The notes under the pieces: model-generated
What the model saw: only the letters and a program-made list of their open reading frames with translations
The model's database searches: none
What the model was told of the DNA's origin: nothing
Program-made: the position numbers and the translations under genes
Assembly: GCA_029210905.1 (NCBI GenBank)
Contig: JARGGF010000136.1
Location: 1-8,538, forward strand
Source: Bacteroidales bacterium
GTDB taxonomy: Bacteria; Bacteroidota; Bacteroidia; Bacteroidales; NBLH01
Reading direction: 5' to 3'
Length of the DNA stretch: 8,538 nt
Shown here: positions 1 to 6,817 of the stretch, one piece after another
Numbering within the stretch: position 1 is the first letter of the stretch
Layout: each line of letters begins with the position of its first letter

Positions 1-78
1 CACCGAATAGGTGAGGTGGAACACTTACATTTACTTAATCGATTGAGCAGAACTTTTCTCATGAGTGTTAACGAATAA
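1..78 (+). CDS. Possible 3' end of an unidentified gene (partial)
   Basis: Frame 1 is open from the window edge to a TAA at 76-78 and reads 25 residues, ending in LSRTFLMSVNE. The other two plus frames hit stops within the first 12 bases. The peptide is leucine-rich and mixes charged and hydrophobic residues, as a helical C-terminus would, but I do not recognise a family. Twenty-five open codons can occur by chance. The opposite strand is also open here (an ATG at 60-62 reading MRKVLLNRLSK leftwards), so the strand is not settled. Sequence to the left of the window would decide it. Confidence 0.3.
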   Translation, partial: HRIGEVEHLHLLNRLSRTFLMSVNE

Positions 79-136
79 TAGCTCAATTTGGGTATCAATC
101 AATTTTATGGGTTAAAAGAATTTTACTATAATACCC

Positions 137-200
137 TGAGTGGCAGTAGTAGTAGCAGTTGAATTATGCAATATAAAACTGCTAATTCCCCTGCCACTGA
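137..200. repeat. Imperfect inverted repeat with GCAGT-containing arms
   Basis: The arms 137-160 and 177-200 pair as inverted copies at 18 of 24 positions by my hand alignment. AGTGGCAG and TAGCAGTT are the two perfectly matched blocks, and the loop is 16 bases (161-176). The left arm also contains three GTA triplets in tandem (gtagtagta, 146-154), inside a longer run of CAG/TAG triplets. The right arm is not followed by a T-run, so it does not look like a Rho-independent terminator. It could be a REP-like intergenic element or an RNA hairpin in a 3' UTR. Confidence 0.5.
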
Positions 201-223
201 TTATTAGCAAAGAAATTATAAAC

Positions 224-259
224 GCCTATCCACAGGTGTGGTATTCATAGGAAATAGGC
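224..259. repeat. Small nested inverted repeat
   Basis: GCCTAT at 224-229 pairs with ATAGGC at 254-259. Inside it, CCACA at 230-234 is the exact complement of TGTGG at 237-241. A second, shifted pairing is possible between CCTAT (225-229) and ATAGG (247-251). The inner pair leaves only a two-base loop, so the full structure is strained. This may be only part of a larger repeat, and it has no T-run to mark it as a terminator. Confidence 0.3.
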
Positions 260-280
260 TGTTCAAAGAGTAAATTTCAG

Positions 281-370
281 CCACCAAAACTCTAAAACAC
301 TAAATATCACAAAACATATCTTTTTTAGAATTAATGATTTGTGGCATTTTGTGACTTTATGTTTTAGTGG
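281..370. repeat. Imperfect inverted repeat (CCACnAAAAC arms), MITE- or REP-like
   Basis: The left arm (281-314) and the reverse complement of the right arm (337-370) both begin CCAC-C/T-AAAAC and both contain CAC, AAAT and CACAAA in register. I count 24 of 34 matches, with a loop of 22 bases (315-336). Both arms are made of short 'CACnAAnn' units. From general knowledge this resembles the CCAC(T/C)AAG-CACAAAG class of long palindromic intergenic repeats often seen in Bacteroidota and other environmental bacteria. The copy here looks degraded. No coding capacity lies between the arms, so it is at best a non-autonomous element. Confidence 0.5.
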
Positions 371-443
371 CATTTATCATATTTTGCAACTTTTTAAACA
401 TCCTCCTATTGGATTATGATGGAAAAATTCACATTAGTCATTT

Positions 444-482
444 AAAACCAGACACTAGAGCATATAACTTACTAAAGTCTGG
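444..482 (-). terminator. Possible Rho-independent terminator of the dehydrogenase gene
   Basis: Read on the minus strand, CCAGAC (482-477) pairs with GTCTGG (453-448). The stem continues through one mismatch and a G-U wobble to TAG/CTA, leaving a 13-base loop. Four T residues follow at once (447-444), then AAAT. The hairpin spans the TAG stop at 457-455, so termination would start inside the last codons. The T-run is short, so the call is tentative. Confidence 0.35.
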
Positions 483-1597
483 TGATCATCGTTGCTTAGT
501 TTATGATAAAGCCCACTTGCTTTATTTTTATTAAGTAAATCGATGATTTCCTGGCTTTTATCTTTGCCAATTCCAATTTCAGCCAGGCTTACAGGTGCCT
601 TAATCTGCTTAAAAAATGATTTCAGTTTTAGTAAAAAATCATCAAAAGAATTGGTATTAAACAGCAGTTTGGCCAGATGCATAATTCGATCCGGTATTCT
701 TTTTTGTTGCAACCTGAGCCATGCCGGGTATACTATTGATAAACTTGCCCCATGAGGTGTATCATATAAAAATGACAGGGTATGACCAATATTGTGTACG
801 CCCCAGTCGCCACTGGTAGCCCTTCCATAAGAAGTTATCCCATTTAAGGCGCAAGTCGACTGCCAAAGAATATTTGCCCGGTATTCGTAATTATCAGGCT
901 CTTTTAGCACCAGGTTTGCATACCTCATAGTCTCCAAAACTATCGATTGAATAAATCTATCTGCTAATGGAGCATCACCTTTTGCAAAAAAGGCTTCAAA
1001 AGTATGTGCGATTAAATCAACTATTCCATAGGCAGTATACTCAGGAGAGACTGAAAAAGTATACACCGGATCCAGAAAAGAATGTTTTGGATACATCAAA
1101 GGGTGAACAAAACCATTTTTTTCCTGAGTATCAGGATTTTGAATAACAGCAGCTGCATTCATTTCAGTACCTGTAGCTGCTAAAGTCAAAATTGCAATTA
1201 ATGGAATCTCTTTTATTGGTTGCACAATAGATTTCATTACCTCCCAGGGATCTAAATTATCCGGAATACAGACAGATACAATTTTAGCGGAATCGATAAC
1301 ACTACCGCCACCAAGAGCAACAATCATGTCAACCTGATTTTCAACACCTAAAGTAATCGCTTTTTGAACATCACTGATTACCGGATTGGATTTGATTCCT
1401 GCAAATTCGAAAACCTGGGCATTGGCAATTTCAAGTTGAATCATTACATCCTGATAAGAGCCATTTTTCTTTACAGAACCACCTCCATACATTAACAGAA
1501 CCTTTTTGCCATAAGTTTGAACAGTTTCGGCAAGCTCCCCTATAACACCTTTGCCAAAATGCACATGAACCGGATTGAATACAGAGAAATTTTCCAT
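455..1597 (-). CDS. Iron-containing alcohol/aldehyde dehydrogenase, YqhD/BdhA type
   Basis: This 380-residue cytosolic enzyme is predicted to reduce aldehydes to alcohols with NADPH, or the reverse (group III metal-dependent alcohol dehydrogenase). The N-terminal dinucleotide-binding half shows GGGS at 38-41, where YqhD-like enzymes contact the cofactor, then ALGGGSVIDSAK around 94-105 and TGTEMN at 142-147. The C-terminal helical half has the four metal ligands at the family spacing: D194 and H198 (DLIAH), H268 (VHNIGH) and H282 (TPHG). Length and ligand numbering are almost those of E. coli YqhD (194, 198, 267, 281). The start ATG lies just before the family-typical MENF.FxNP opening. There is no signal peptide. 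It is transcribed away from the kinase operon. Butanol dehydrogenase, lactaldehyde reductase or general aldehyde detoxification are all possible; the substrate cannot be read from the sequence. Confidence 0.93.
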   Translation of the reverse strand: MENFSVFNPVHVHFGKGVIGELAETVQTYGKKVLLMYGGGSVKKNGSYQDVMIQLEIANAQVFEFAGIKSNPVISDVQKAITLGVENQVDMIVALGGGSVIDSAKIVSVCIPDNLDPWEVMKSIVQPIKEIPLIAILTLAATGTEMNAAAVIQNPDTQEKNGFVHPLMYPKHSFLDPVYTFSVSPEYTAYGIVDLIAHTFEAFFAKGDAPLADRFIQSIVLETMRYANLVLKEPDNYEYRANILWQSTCALNGITSYGRATSGDWGVHNIGHTLSFLYDTPHGASLSIVYPAWLRLQQKRIPDRIMHLAKLLFNTNSFDDFLLKLKSFFKQIKAPVSLAEIGIGKDKSQEIIDLLNKNKASGLYHKLSNDDHQTLVSYML

Positions 1598-1744
1598 CGC
1601 AATATTTTTTTGTTAATTTGTACTTCAAAAGTTTTTATACCTAAAAGTAATTGTTTTTAAAGAAGAAATCAAGCCTAAAAATAAAAAATTTATTTTAAGG
1701 GGTATTTTGGGAATAAAATTAAAATAATAATGCTCAATTAACAT
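1598..1744. promoter_or_regulatory. Divergent spacer expected to hold promoters for both flanking genes
   Basis: These 147 very A/T-rich bases separate the starts of the dehydrogenase (-) and the hybrid kinase (+), so both promoters should lie here unless transcription enters from further away. I looked for the Bacteroidota pattern (TTTG, about 19 bases, TAnnTTTG). I found only near matches: TATTTTGG at 1703-1710 on the plus strand and AACTTTTG on the minus strand upstream of the dehydrogenase, neither with a TTTG at the right distance. There is no Shine-Dalgarno sequence before either start, which is normal for the phylum. Confidence 0.4.
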
Positions 1745-4564
1745 ATGGAAACACCGGCTAATAAGGAAAATTCAATATATCCTACTGATAACCAGAAGAA
1801 TATTGAAACCTTGAATAAAAAATTGAAAAAAGCACTTAAGAGTCAACAAGCACTTTTTGAAATGCTAAACCTGGCCAATGCTGCCATTGTTAAATTTTCA
1901 CCATTTGGTAAAGTGTTGTATGCCAATGATTTATTTGTTCGATTATTAAATGTAAAATTTGAGGGGATTTATAAAAAGAAATTCTGCCATTCAATGTTTT
2001 ACTCCCTGCTAAATGATGAAGATGGATTAGTTGATTTTATTGATCACATAGAAGAAAAACAATTTTCTGATAAAATATTTATTACTAAAAATACAACTAA
2101 TGCTGATGAGGAAATCTGGCTTTGGTGGACAGTTAAACCTATTATCAGTAAAAACGGTAAATACAGAGGTTACATGATAACTGGTGTAGATATAAGTAAG
2201 CGAAAACAAGTTGAAAATCAAATAATTCAGAAAAATAAGGAAATTAAGGTAAGTAATTCCAAATTGCGAAATATAAACACTGAGCTGGAAAAATCTAATG
2301 CAGAATTAGTTGACAAATCTAAAAAACTAATTACAAGCGAGTTAAGATTCAGAAATATGAGTGAAAGTATTCCATTGGGTATTTTTATTGCTGATGTTGA
2401 AGGGAAAAACAATTTTGTAAATAAAGAATATTCTAAACTTACCGGACTAAGTTTTGAACAAGCTATGAATAAAGGATGGGTAGATGCTATTCATCCTGAT
2501 GATATTGAAAATGTTAAAAAAAGATGGTTTAATGGAATACAAAAGAGACCAGTCAACTATAATATCATTTACCAGATTAAAAACATTAAAAATAACAAAA
2601 TAATTAAAGTACATTCAGTGGCCCGGGAAATGTTAAATGAAGGGCAACTTATTGGATATGTGGGTATTATCGAAGACATCACAAAAAAAGAACGGCTGTT
2701 ACAAAAACTCAAAAGTTACGAGCTGATTATTAGAAACTCCGGCGAATTGATGTCATTAATCAACAAAGACTTTGTTTATTTGGTTGTAAATGACTCCTAT
2801 GTTCAGGCACATGACTTGAAAAGGTTTGAAATAGAAGGAAAAACATCGGAAGAATTATGGGGTAAAGAATTATTTGAAAAAAAGATCAAAGATAAGTTTT
2901 TAAGGGCATTTTCAGGAAAACAAGTAAGGTACCAGGACTGGTTCACCTATAAATATTTAGGCACAAAGTTTATGGATGTCACCTATCAGCCTGTATATGG
3001 AAAACGGGGAGAGGTTGAAGCTATTACAGTTAACACGCTGGATATCACAGATTTAAAAAACACACAAATAGAGCTGGAAAAGGCAAAAAATGAAGCAGAA
3101 CATGCCAACAAAGCTAAAAGCGAATTTTTGGCCAATATGAGTCATGAAATCAGAACTCCGCTAAATTCGGTAATAGGATTTACAGAACTACTTGAAAATC
3201 AAATAGAAAACAGTAATCATCAAAAATACCTTAAATCCATTAAAGCCGGAGGCAGGGCTTTACTTACCATTATCAACGACATTCTTGACCTGTCTAAGAT
3301 AGAAGCAGGGAAAATGGAGCTTAGTTACGAACCCATTCATTTTCAGTCATTAGTTGAAGAAATCTCACAAATTTTTTCAATTCAGTTTGATGCAAAAAAG
3401 CTTGAATTTGAAACTGAACTGTCGCCTGGTTTACCCGAATATGTCCTTCTGGATGAAATCCGCCTTCGTCAGGTTCTTTTTAACCTGGTAGGAAACGCTA
3501 TTAAGTTTACCAATAAAGGTGGGGTCAAATTGTCAATTTCGGAATATGAAAAAAATGAAAACAGATGTTCGGTTAAAATAGTTGTTCGTGATACCGGAAT
3601 TGGTATCCCAATTGATCAACAAGAACTTATTTTTAAAGCATTTAAACAACAGGCAGGACAAAACACCCGCAGATATGGTGGTACAGGACTTGGCTTAACC
3701 ATAAGCAAAAAACTTGTGGAGGCTATGAATGGAGAAATTTCATTGCAAAGTATTGAAAATGAATATACTGAGTTTATTATTGATTTCAAAAGTGTACAAA
3801 TTGTTTATAAGTCATCGGCTGAACAAAAGCGAAGAAAAAGTTCTGAATTTGAAATAAATTTTAAAAAAGCAAACATTATATTAATTGACAAAGACAAAAA
3901 CAACCGGCACCTGATAGCCGAGAACTTTGCCAATACAGAACTGAATATTATTACGGTATCAACTGGTAATGAAGGAATTAAGGCAGCTTGTGAACATCAG
4001 ACTTCGCTGATATTGTTAGATGTAAATATCAGGGATGAAGAAGGTTATGAAATTCTAAAGAGAATTAAAAGCAATTTTGAGCTAAGTAAAGTTCCGGTTG
4101 TGGGAATGTCAACAGGAATAATATCGCTTACCGATCATCAATTTGACGATTATCTGTCAAAACCAATAAAACGCAAAGAGCTTATTAATGTTTTTTCTAA
4201 ATTTTTGGAATATAGTAAAAAAAGGATAATAAAGGAGGAGAAGGAAACGAAATTACCCAATTTTGAATTGGAAAACATAAAAATGCATCCAAACTATGAA
4301 CAAATAATTGAGACCATTACTAATAAATTTTTACCAGACTGGAACAGGGTGGTCCGGGAAGAGCTATCCGATGACATTGAAAAATTTGCAAAAGAGTTGG
4401 AATATTTTGGATTAGTTAATAATTTGAAAATAATATATGAGTATGCACTTGAATTGCAAGAACACCTGTCGAGTTTTGAACTGCTTGAGATTTCAATAAG
4501 TTTAAAGACGTTTCCGGAAATAATTAAAAACATCACAAAAAAATCGGATGATATCATGGAATAA
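1745..4564 (+). CDS. Hybrid sensor histidine kinase (PAS-PAS-PAS-HisKA-HATPase-REC-helical tail)
   Basis: This 939-residue protein is a sensor kinase that should autophosphorylate and pass phosphate to its own receiver. No transmembrane segment or signal peptide is visible, so it senses a cytoplasmic or diffusible cue. The order is: short coil (15-35), PAS 1 (about 35-155, ending GVDISKRK), coiled coil (155-200), PAS 2 (200-315, ending GIIEDITKKE), PAS 3 (322-438, ending TLDITDLK), HisKA with SHEIRTP and phospho-acceptor H467, and HATPase with N584 (N box), DTGIGI at 616-621 and GGTGLGL at 645-651. The receiver (708-820) has acidic D715 and D717, phospho-acceptor D759, S789 and K806, so it looks functional. 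Residues 840-939 form a helical tail resembling the Hpt-like ends of hybrid kinases but without a convincing acceptor histidine. The PAS-coding part is very A/T-rich (11 of 60 G+C at 2041-2100). The ligand is unknown. A REC-kinase gene follows 32 bases downstream. Confidence 0.93.
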   Translation: METPANKENSIYPTDNQKNIETLNKKLKKALKSQQALFEMLNLANAAIVKFSPFGKVLYANDLFVRLLNVKFEGIYKKKFCHSMFYSLLNDEDGLVDFIDHIEEKQFSDKIFITKNTTNADEEIWLWWTVKPIISKNGKYRGYMITGVDISKRKQVENQIIQKNKEIKVSNSKLRNINTELEKSNAELVDKSKKLITSELRFRNMSESIPLGIFIADVEGKNNFVNKEYSKLTGLSFEQAMNKGWVDAIHPDDIENVKKRWFNGIQKRPVNYNIIYQIKNIKNNKIIKVHSVAREMLNEGQLIGYVGIIEDITKKERLLQKLKSYELIIRNSGELMSLINKDFVYLVVNDSYVQAHDLKRFEIEGKTSEELWGKELFEKKIKDKFLRAFSGKQVRYQDWFTYKYLGTKFMDVTYQPVYGKRGEVEAITVNTLDITDLKNTQIELEKAKNEAEHANKAKSEFLANMSHEIRTPLNSVIGFTELLENQIENSNHQKYLKSIKAGGRALLTIINDILDLSKIEAGKMELSYEPIHFQSLVEEISQIFSIQFDAKKLEFETELSPGLPEYVLLDEIRLRQVLFNLVGNAIKFTNKGGVKLSISEYEKNENRCSVKIVVRDTGIGIPIDQQELIFKAFKQQAGQNTRRYGGTGLGLTISKKLVEAMNGEISLQSIENEYTEFIIDFKSVQIVYKSSAEQKRRKSSEFEINFKKANIILIDKDKNNRHLIAENFANTELNIITVSTGNEGIKAACEHQTSLILLDVNIRDEEGYEILKRIKSNFELSKVPVVGMSTGIISLTDHQFDDYLSKPIKRKELINVFSKFLEYSKKRIIKEEKETKLPNFELENIKMHPNYEQIIETITNKFLPDWNRVVREELSDDIEKFAKELEYFGLVNNLKIIYEYALELQEHLSSFELLEISISLKTFPEIIKNITKKSDDIME

Positions 4565-4596
4565 TTACTAATTTTAACCGCTAAGAATCTATAATA

Positions 4597-5739
4597 ATGT
4601 TTGAAGAAAATCCAAAAATACTGATAATTGACGATATTGTCTCTAATATTCAAGTAGTTGCTAATGTTTTAAAGAAAAATAATTTCAATATCAGTTATGC
4701 CCAAAGTGGAAAATCAGGTATTGAAAGAGCAAAACAAATTAACTTTGATTTGATTCTACTGGACATTATGATGCCCGAGATGGATGGCTACGAAGTGTGT
4801 ACGCATTTAAAAAAAGATCCAAAAACAAAAGATGTCCCCGTTATTTTCTTAACAGCAAAAACAACTGAAGACAGCCTGAAAAAAGGATTTGATTGTGGTG
4901 CCGTTGATTTTATTTCGAAACCTTTTAAAGTTGCGGAACTTATAGCACGGGTAAACACTCATATTCAATTAAAAACCATCAGGGAAATTTTATCCGAAAC
5001 AAACAAAAACCTCCAGGAGGCCAATGCAAATAAAGATAAATTGTTATCAATTATTGCACATGATCTTAGAAATCCCTTCTCTGTTTTAATTACTTTTTCA
5101 AAATTATTGCTTGATTCGCTGGACGATTTTAGCAAAGAAGATATTTTGAATTATTTAAAAACTTTTTATCAGACTTCAAAACAGGGATACAACCTGCTTG
5201 ACAATCTACTTAAATGGTCTAAATCCCAAACTGGAAAGATGGAGATTGAACCAGAAGTAATTGATTTTAAAGATATTGTAGAAGAAAACATCACCTTGCT
5301 AAATTCTCAGGCAAAAAGTAAAAAAATTAAACTTTTTAATGAGCTTCCTGAAGATCTTTTTGCTTTTGCTGATTTAAACATGATACTTACCGTTTTAAGA
5401 AATTTATTGACCAATGCCATAAAATTCACTGCTGAAGGAGGTAAAATAGAAGTTTCAGGAAAGGATTTTGACAATTATATCGAAATTTCGGTAAAAGATA
5501 ATGGATTAGGCATAAGTGAAGACGACCTGGGAAAAATATTCCGTATTGACATTAAACATTCCACCACTGGCACTGCAAATGAACGTGGTTCAGGCTTGGG
5601 CTTGGTTTTATGTAAAGAATTTATTGAGAAAAACCATGGAATTTTAACGGCCAAAAGTTCGCCAGGGCAGGGCAGTGAATTTATTTTTACCCTTCCAAAA
5701 CCAGAATTGAACCATTTGGAAAATCATTTAAACGGCTAG
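4597..5739 (+). CDS. Response regulator-histidine kinase (REC-HisKA-HATPase)
   Basis: This 380-residue soluble protein has an N-terminal receiver followed by a kinase core. The receiver (6-125) shows D12-D13, phospho-acceptor D56 in LILLDIMMPEMDGYE, T86 and K108 in SKPF. A coiled linker (126-150) leads to HisKA with AHDLRNPF and acceptor H155, then HATPase with N273 in RNLLTNAIKF, DNGLGI at 301-306 and GSGLGL at 331-336, ending at a typical FIFTLP strand. All key residues are intact. The gene starts 32 bases after the hybrid kinase stop on the same strand, so the two are very likely co-transcribed and partners. By inference the receiver takes phosphate from the upstream kinase and tunes this protein's own kinase activity. 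There is no DNA-binding, GGDEF or other effector domain, so output must go through another protein. The ATG has an A/T-rich leader and no Shine-Dalgarno sequence. Confidence 0.92.
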   Translation: MFEENPKILIIDDIVSNIQVVANVLKKNNFNISYAQSGKSGIERAKQINFDLILLDIMMPEMDGYEVCTHLKKDPKTKDVPVIFLTAKTTEDSLKKGFDCGAVDFISKPFKVAELIARVNTHIQLKTIREILSETNKNLQEANANKDKLLSIIAHDLRNPFSVLITFSKLLLDSLDDFSKEDILNYLKTFYQTSKQGYNLLDNLLKWSKSQTGKMEIEPEVIDFKDIVEENITLLNSQAKSKKIKLFNELPEDLFAFADLNMILTVLRNLLTNAIKFTAEGGKIEVSGKDFDNYIEISVKDNGLGISEDDLGKIFRIDIKHSTTGTANERGSGLGLVLCKEFIEKNHGILTAKSSPGQGSEFIFTLPKPELNHLENHLNG

Positions 5740-5839
5740 TCAAAATAAACTTAAAAATTGGCACTTATTGTTTTGAAGCAACCAGGATTTAAGTAAAATT
5801 GCCTAAAATTGCAGCAATGTATTATTATCCTTCGGGAGT
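5740..5839. other. Convergent spacer between the kinase operon and aroC
   Basis: These 100 bases lie between two converging operons, so terminators are expected. I found only weak candidates: ATTGC/GCAAT at 5798-5818 and a three-pair stem around TTCG at 5828-5837, neither with a T-run. A nine-base direct repeat (taaaattgc at 5794-5802 and 5804-5812) is the only other structure. Termination may be Rho-dependent or use a form I cannot recognise. Confidence 0.4.
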
Positions 5840-6817
5840 TTAATCCAAATCTGCTAACAAAAAAAAGTCAGCCAGAGCTATAGCTGTTACCGCCTCAAGA
5901 ACAACAGGTACGCGAAGGGCAACACAGACATCATGCCTGCCCCCTATTCGCAGGTGTTCCACTTTTCCAGACTTTAAGTTAAATGTTTCCTGGTCTTTTG
6001 CGATGCTGGAAGTTGGTTTTACAGCAATCCGAAATATCAGATTATTTCCATTTGTAATTCCACCATTAATTCCTGCCGCATAATTTGTTTTGGTTTTACC
6101 AGATTCATCAATGATTAAATCATTATGCTCACTGCCATACATTTCAGCAGCCTGAAATCCAGAACCAAATTCAATCCCTTTAATAGCCGGAATGGCAAAA
6201 ACAAGATGGCTAATTACTGACTCCACTGAATCAAAGAAAGGTTCACCCAAGCCAATTGGAATGTTAAGCGCTTGACATTCAACAATTCCACCCACGGATT
6301 CACCTTTGGCAATGGCATCATCAATGGCCTTGTCGATGTTTATATTCCCGTTAACTTTAATTAAATTAGCCTGAATATCAATAGGTTGTATGATTTTTTT
6401 TGCAATTACTCCAGCACTCACCAATGCAAGCGTAAGCCTTGCAGAAAAATGCCCGCCACCCCGATAATCATTAAATCCCTTATATTTTTTAAAGCCGGTA
6501 AAATCAGCATGCCCGGGTCTGGGATGTTCTACCAGTTTTGAATAATCTTTTGAACGCGTATCTTCATTTTTAAAAATCACGGTAAGAGGTGCACCTGTTG
6601 AAAAACCATTAAAAACACCACTAATAATTTCGGGCAGATCTTTTTCCTGTCGAGGTGTAGTCCCCTTAGCCCCAGAACGCCTGCGATCCAAATCCGGCAT
6701 AAAATCTTCTTCAGAAACAGGAATGCCGGGTGGGCAACCATCAATGGTCACTCCTACTGATTTTCCATGAGATTCGCCAAATATGCTGAGTCTGAATTTT
6801 CTTCCAAAATTGTTCAT
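5840..6817 (-). CDS. aroC: Chorismate synthase
   Basis: This cytosolic enzyme converts 5-enolpyruvylshikimate-3-phosphate to chorismate, the last shikimate step, and needs reduced FMN as cofactor (EC 4.2.3.5). Family motifs are complete. GESHG at 14-18 carries the conserved H17 and runs into GVTIDGCPPG; RRRSG and TTPR follow at 45-55; RPGHAD is at 100-105; RGGGHFSAR at 119-127; and GRHDVCVALRVPVVLEA at 293-309 closes the active site. At 325 residues it is shorter than the usual 350-370. The KYKGFNDYRGGGHFSxRLT stretch resembles the type I associate with clostridia, as opposed to the RGGGRSSARET type of E. coli. It ends soon after the last motif (ADFFLLADLD) with no tail. Its ATG overlaps the aroA TGA as ATGA (6817-6814), which points to translational coupling and fixes the start. 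It appears to be the last gene of the aromatic operon here. Confidence 0.96.
   Translation of the reverse strand: MNNFGRKFRLSIFGESHGKSVGVTIDGCPPGIPVSEEDFMPDLDRRRSGAKGTTPRQEKDLPEIISGVFNGFSTGAPLTVIFKNEDTRSKDYSKLVEHPRPGHADFTGFKKYKGFNDYRGGGHFSARLTLALVSAGVIAKKIIQPIDIQANLIKVNGNINIDKAIDDAIAKGESVGGIVECQALNIPIGLGEPFFDSVESVISHLVFAIPAIKGIEFGSGFQAAEMYGSEHNDLIIDESGKTKTNYAAGINGGITNGNNLIFRIAVKPTSSIAKDQETFNLKSGKVEHLRIGGRHDVCVALRVPVVLEAVTAIALADFFLLADLD

Larger units (their letters stand above)
79..454. other. Noncoding, repeat-bearing intergenic region
   Basis: I see no supportable reading frame in these 376 bases. They contain three separate imperfect inverted repeats (137-200, 224-259, 281-370), listed individually, separated by A/T-rich sequence. 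I found no tRNA cloverleaf, CRISPR-type direct repeats or transposase remnant. The region lies downstream of the minus-strand dehydrogenase gene and downstream of the putative gene end at 78, so it is probably a convergent spacer, a common place for repeat elements to accumulate. Confidence 0.6.

Noticed and set aside
137..370. Integron attC sites or a CRISPR array
   Set aside because: The repeats are inverted and mutually different, lack regular spacers and the attC core sites, and no integrase or cas gene is nearby.
1431..1628. Minus-strand 65-codon frame overlapping the dehydrogenase start, cysteine-rich product
   Set aside because: It is a shifted-frame shadow of the dehydrogenase N-terminus. 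The cysteines do not form a spaced metal-binding pattern, and the main frame carries the conserved GGGS motif.
4294..4653. Minus-strand 119-codon open frame across the kinase junction
   Set aside because: It lies antisense to the end of the hybrid kinase and start of the REC-kinase, both of which have clear domain evidence, and its serine/isoleucine-rich product has no recognisable motif.
5828..5837. TCC-TTCG-GGA hairpin as terminator for the convergent operons
   Set aside because: The stem has only three pairs and there is no T-run on either strand.
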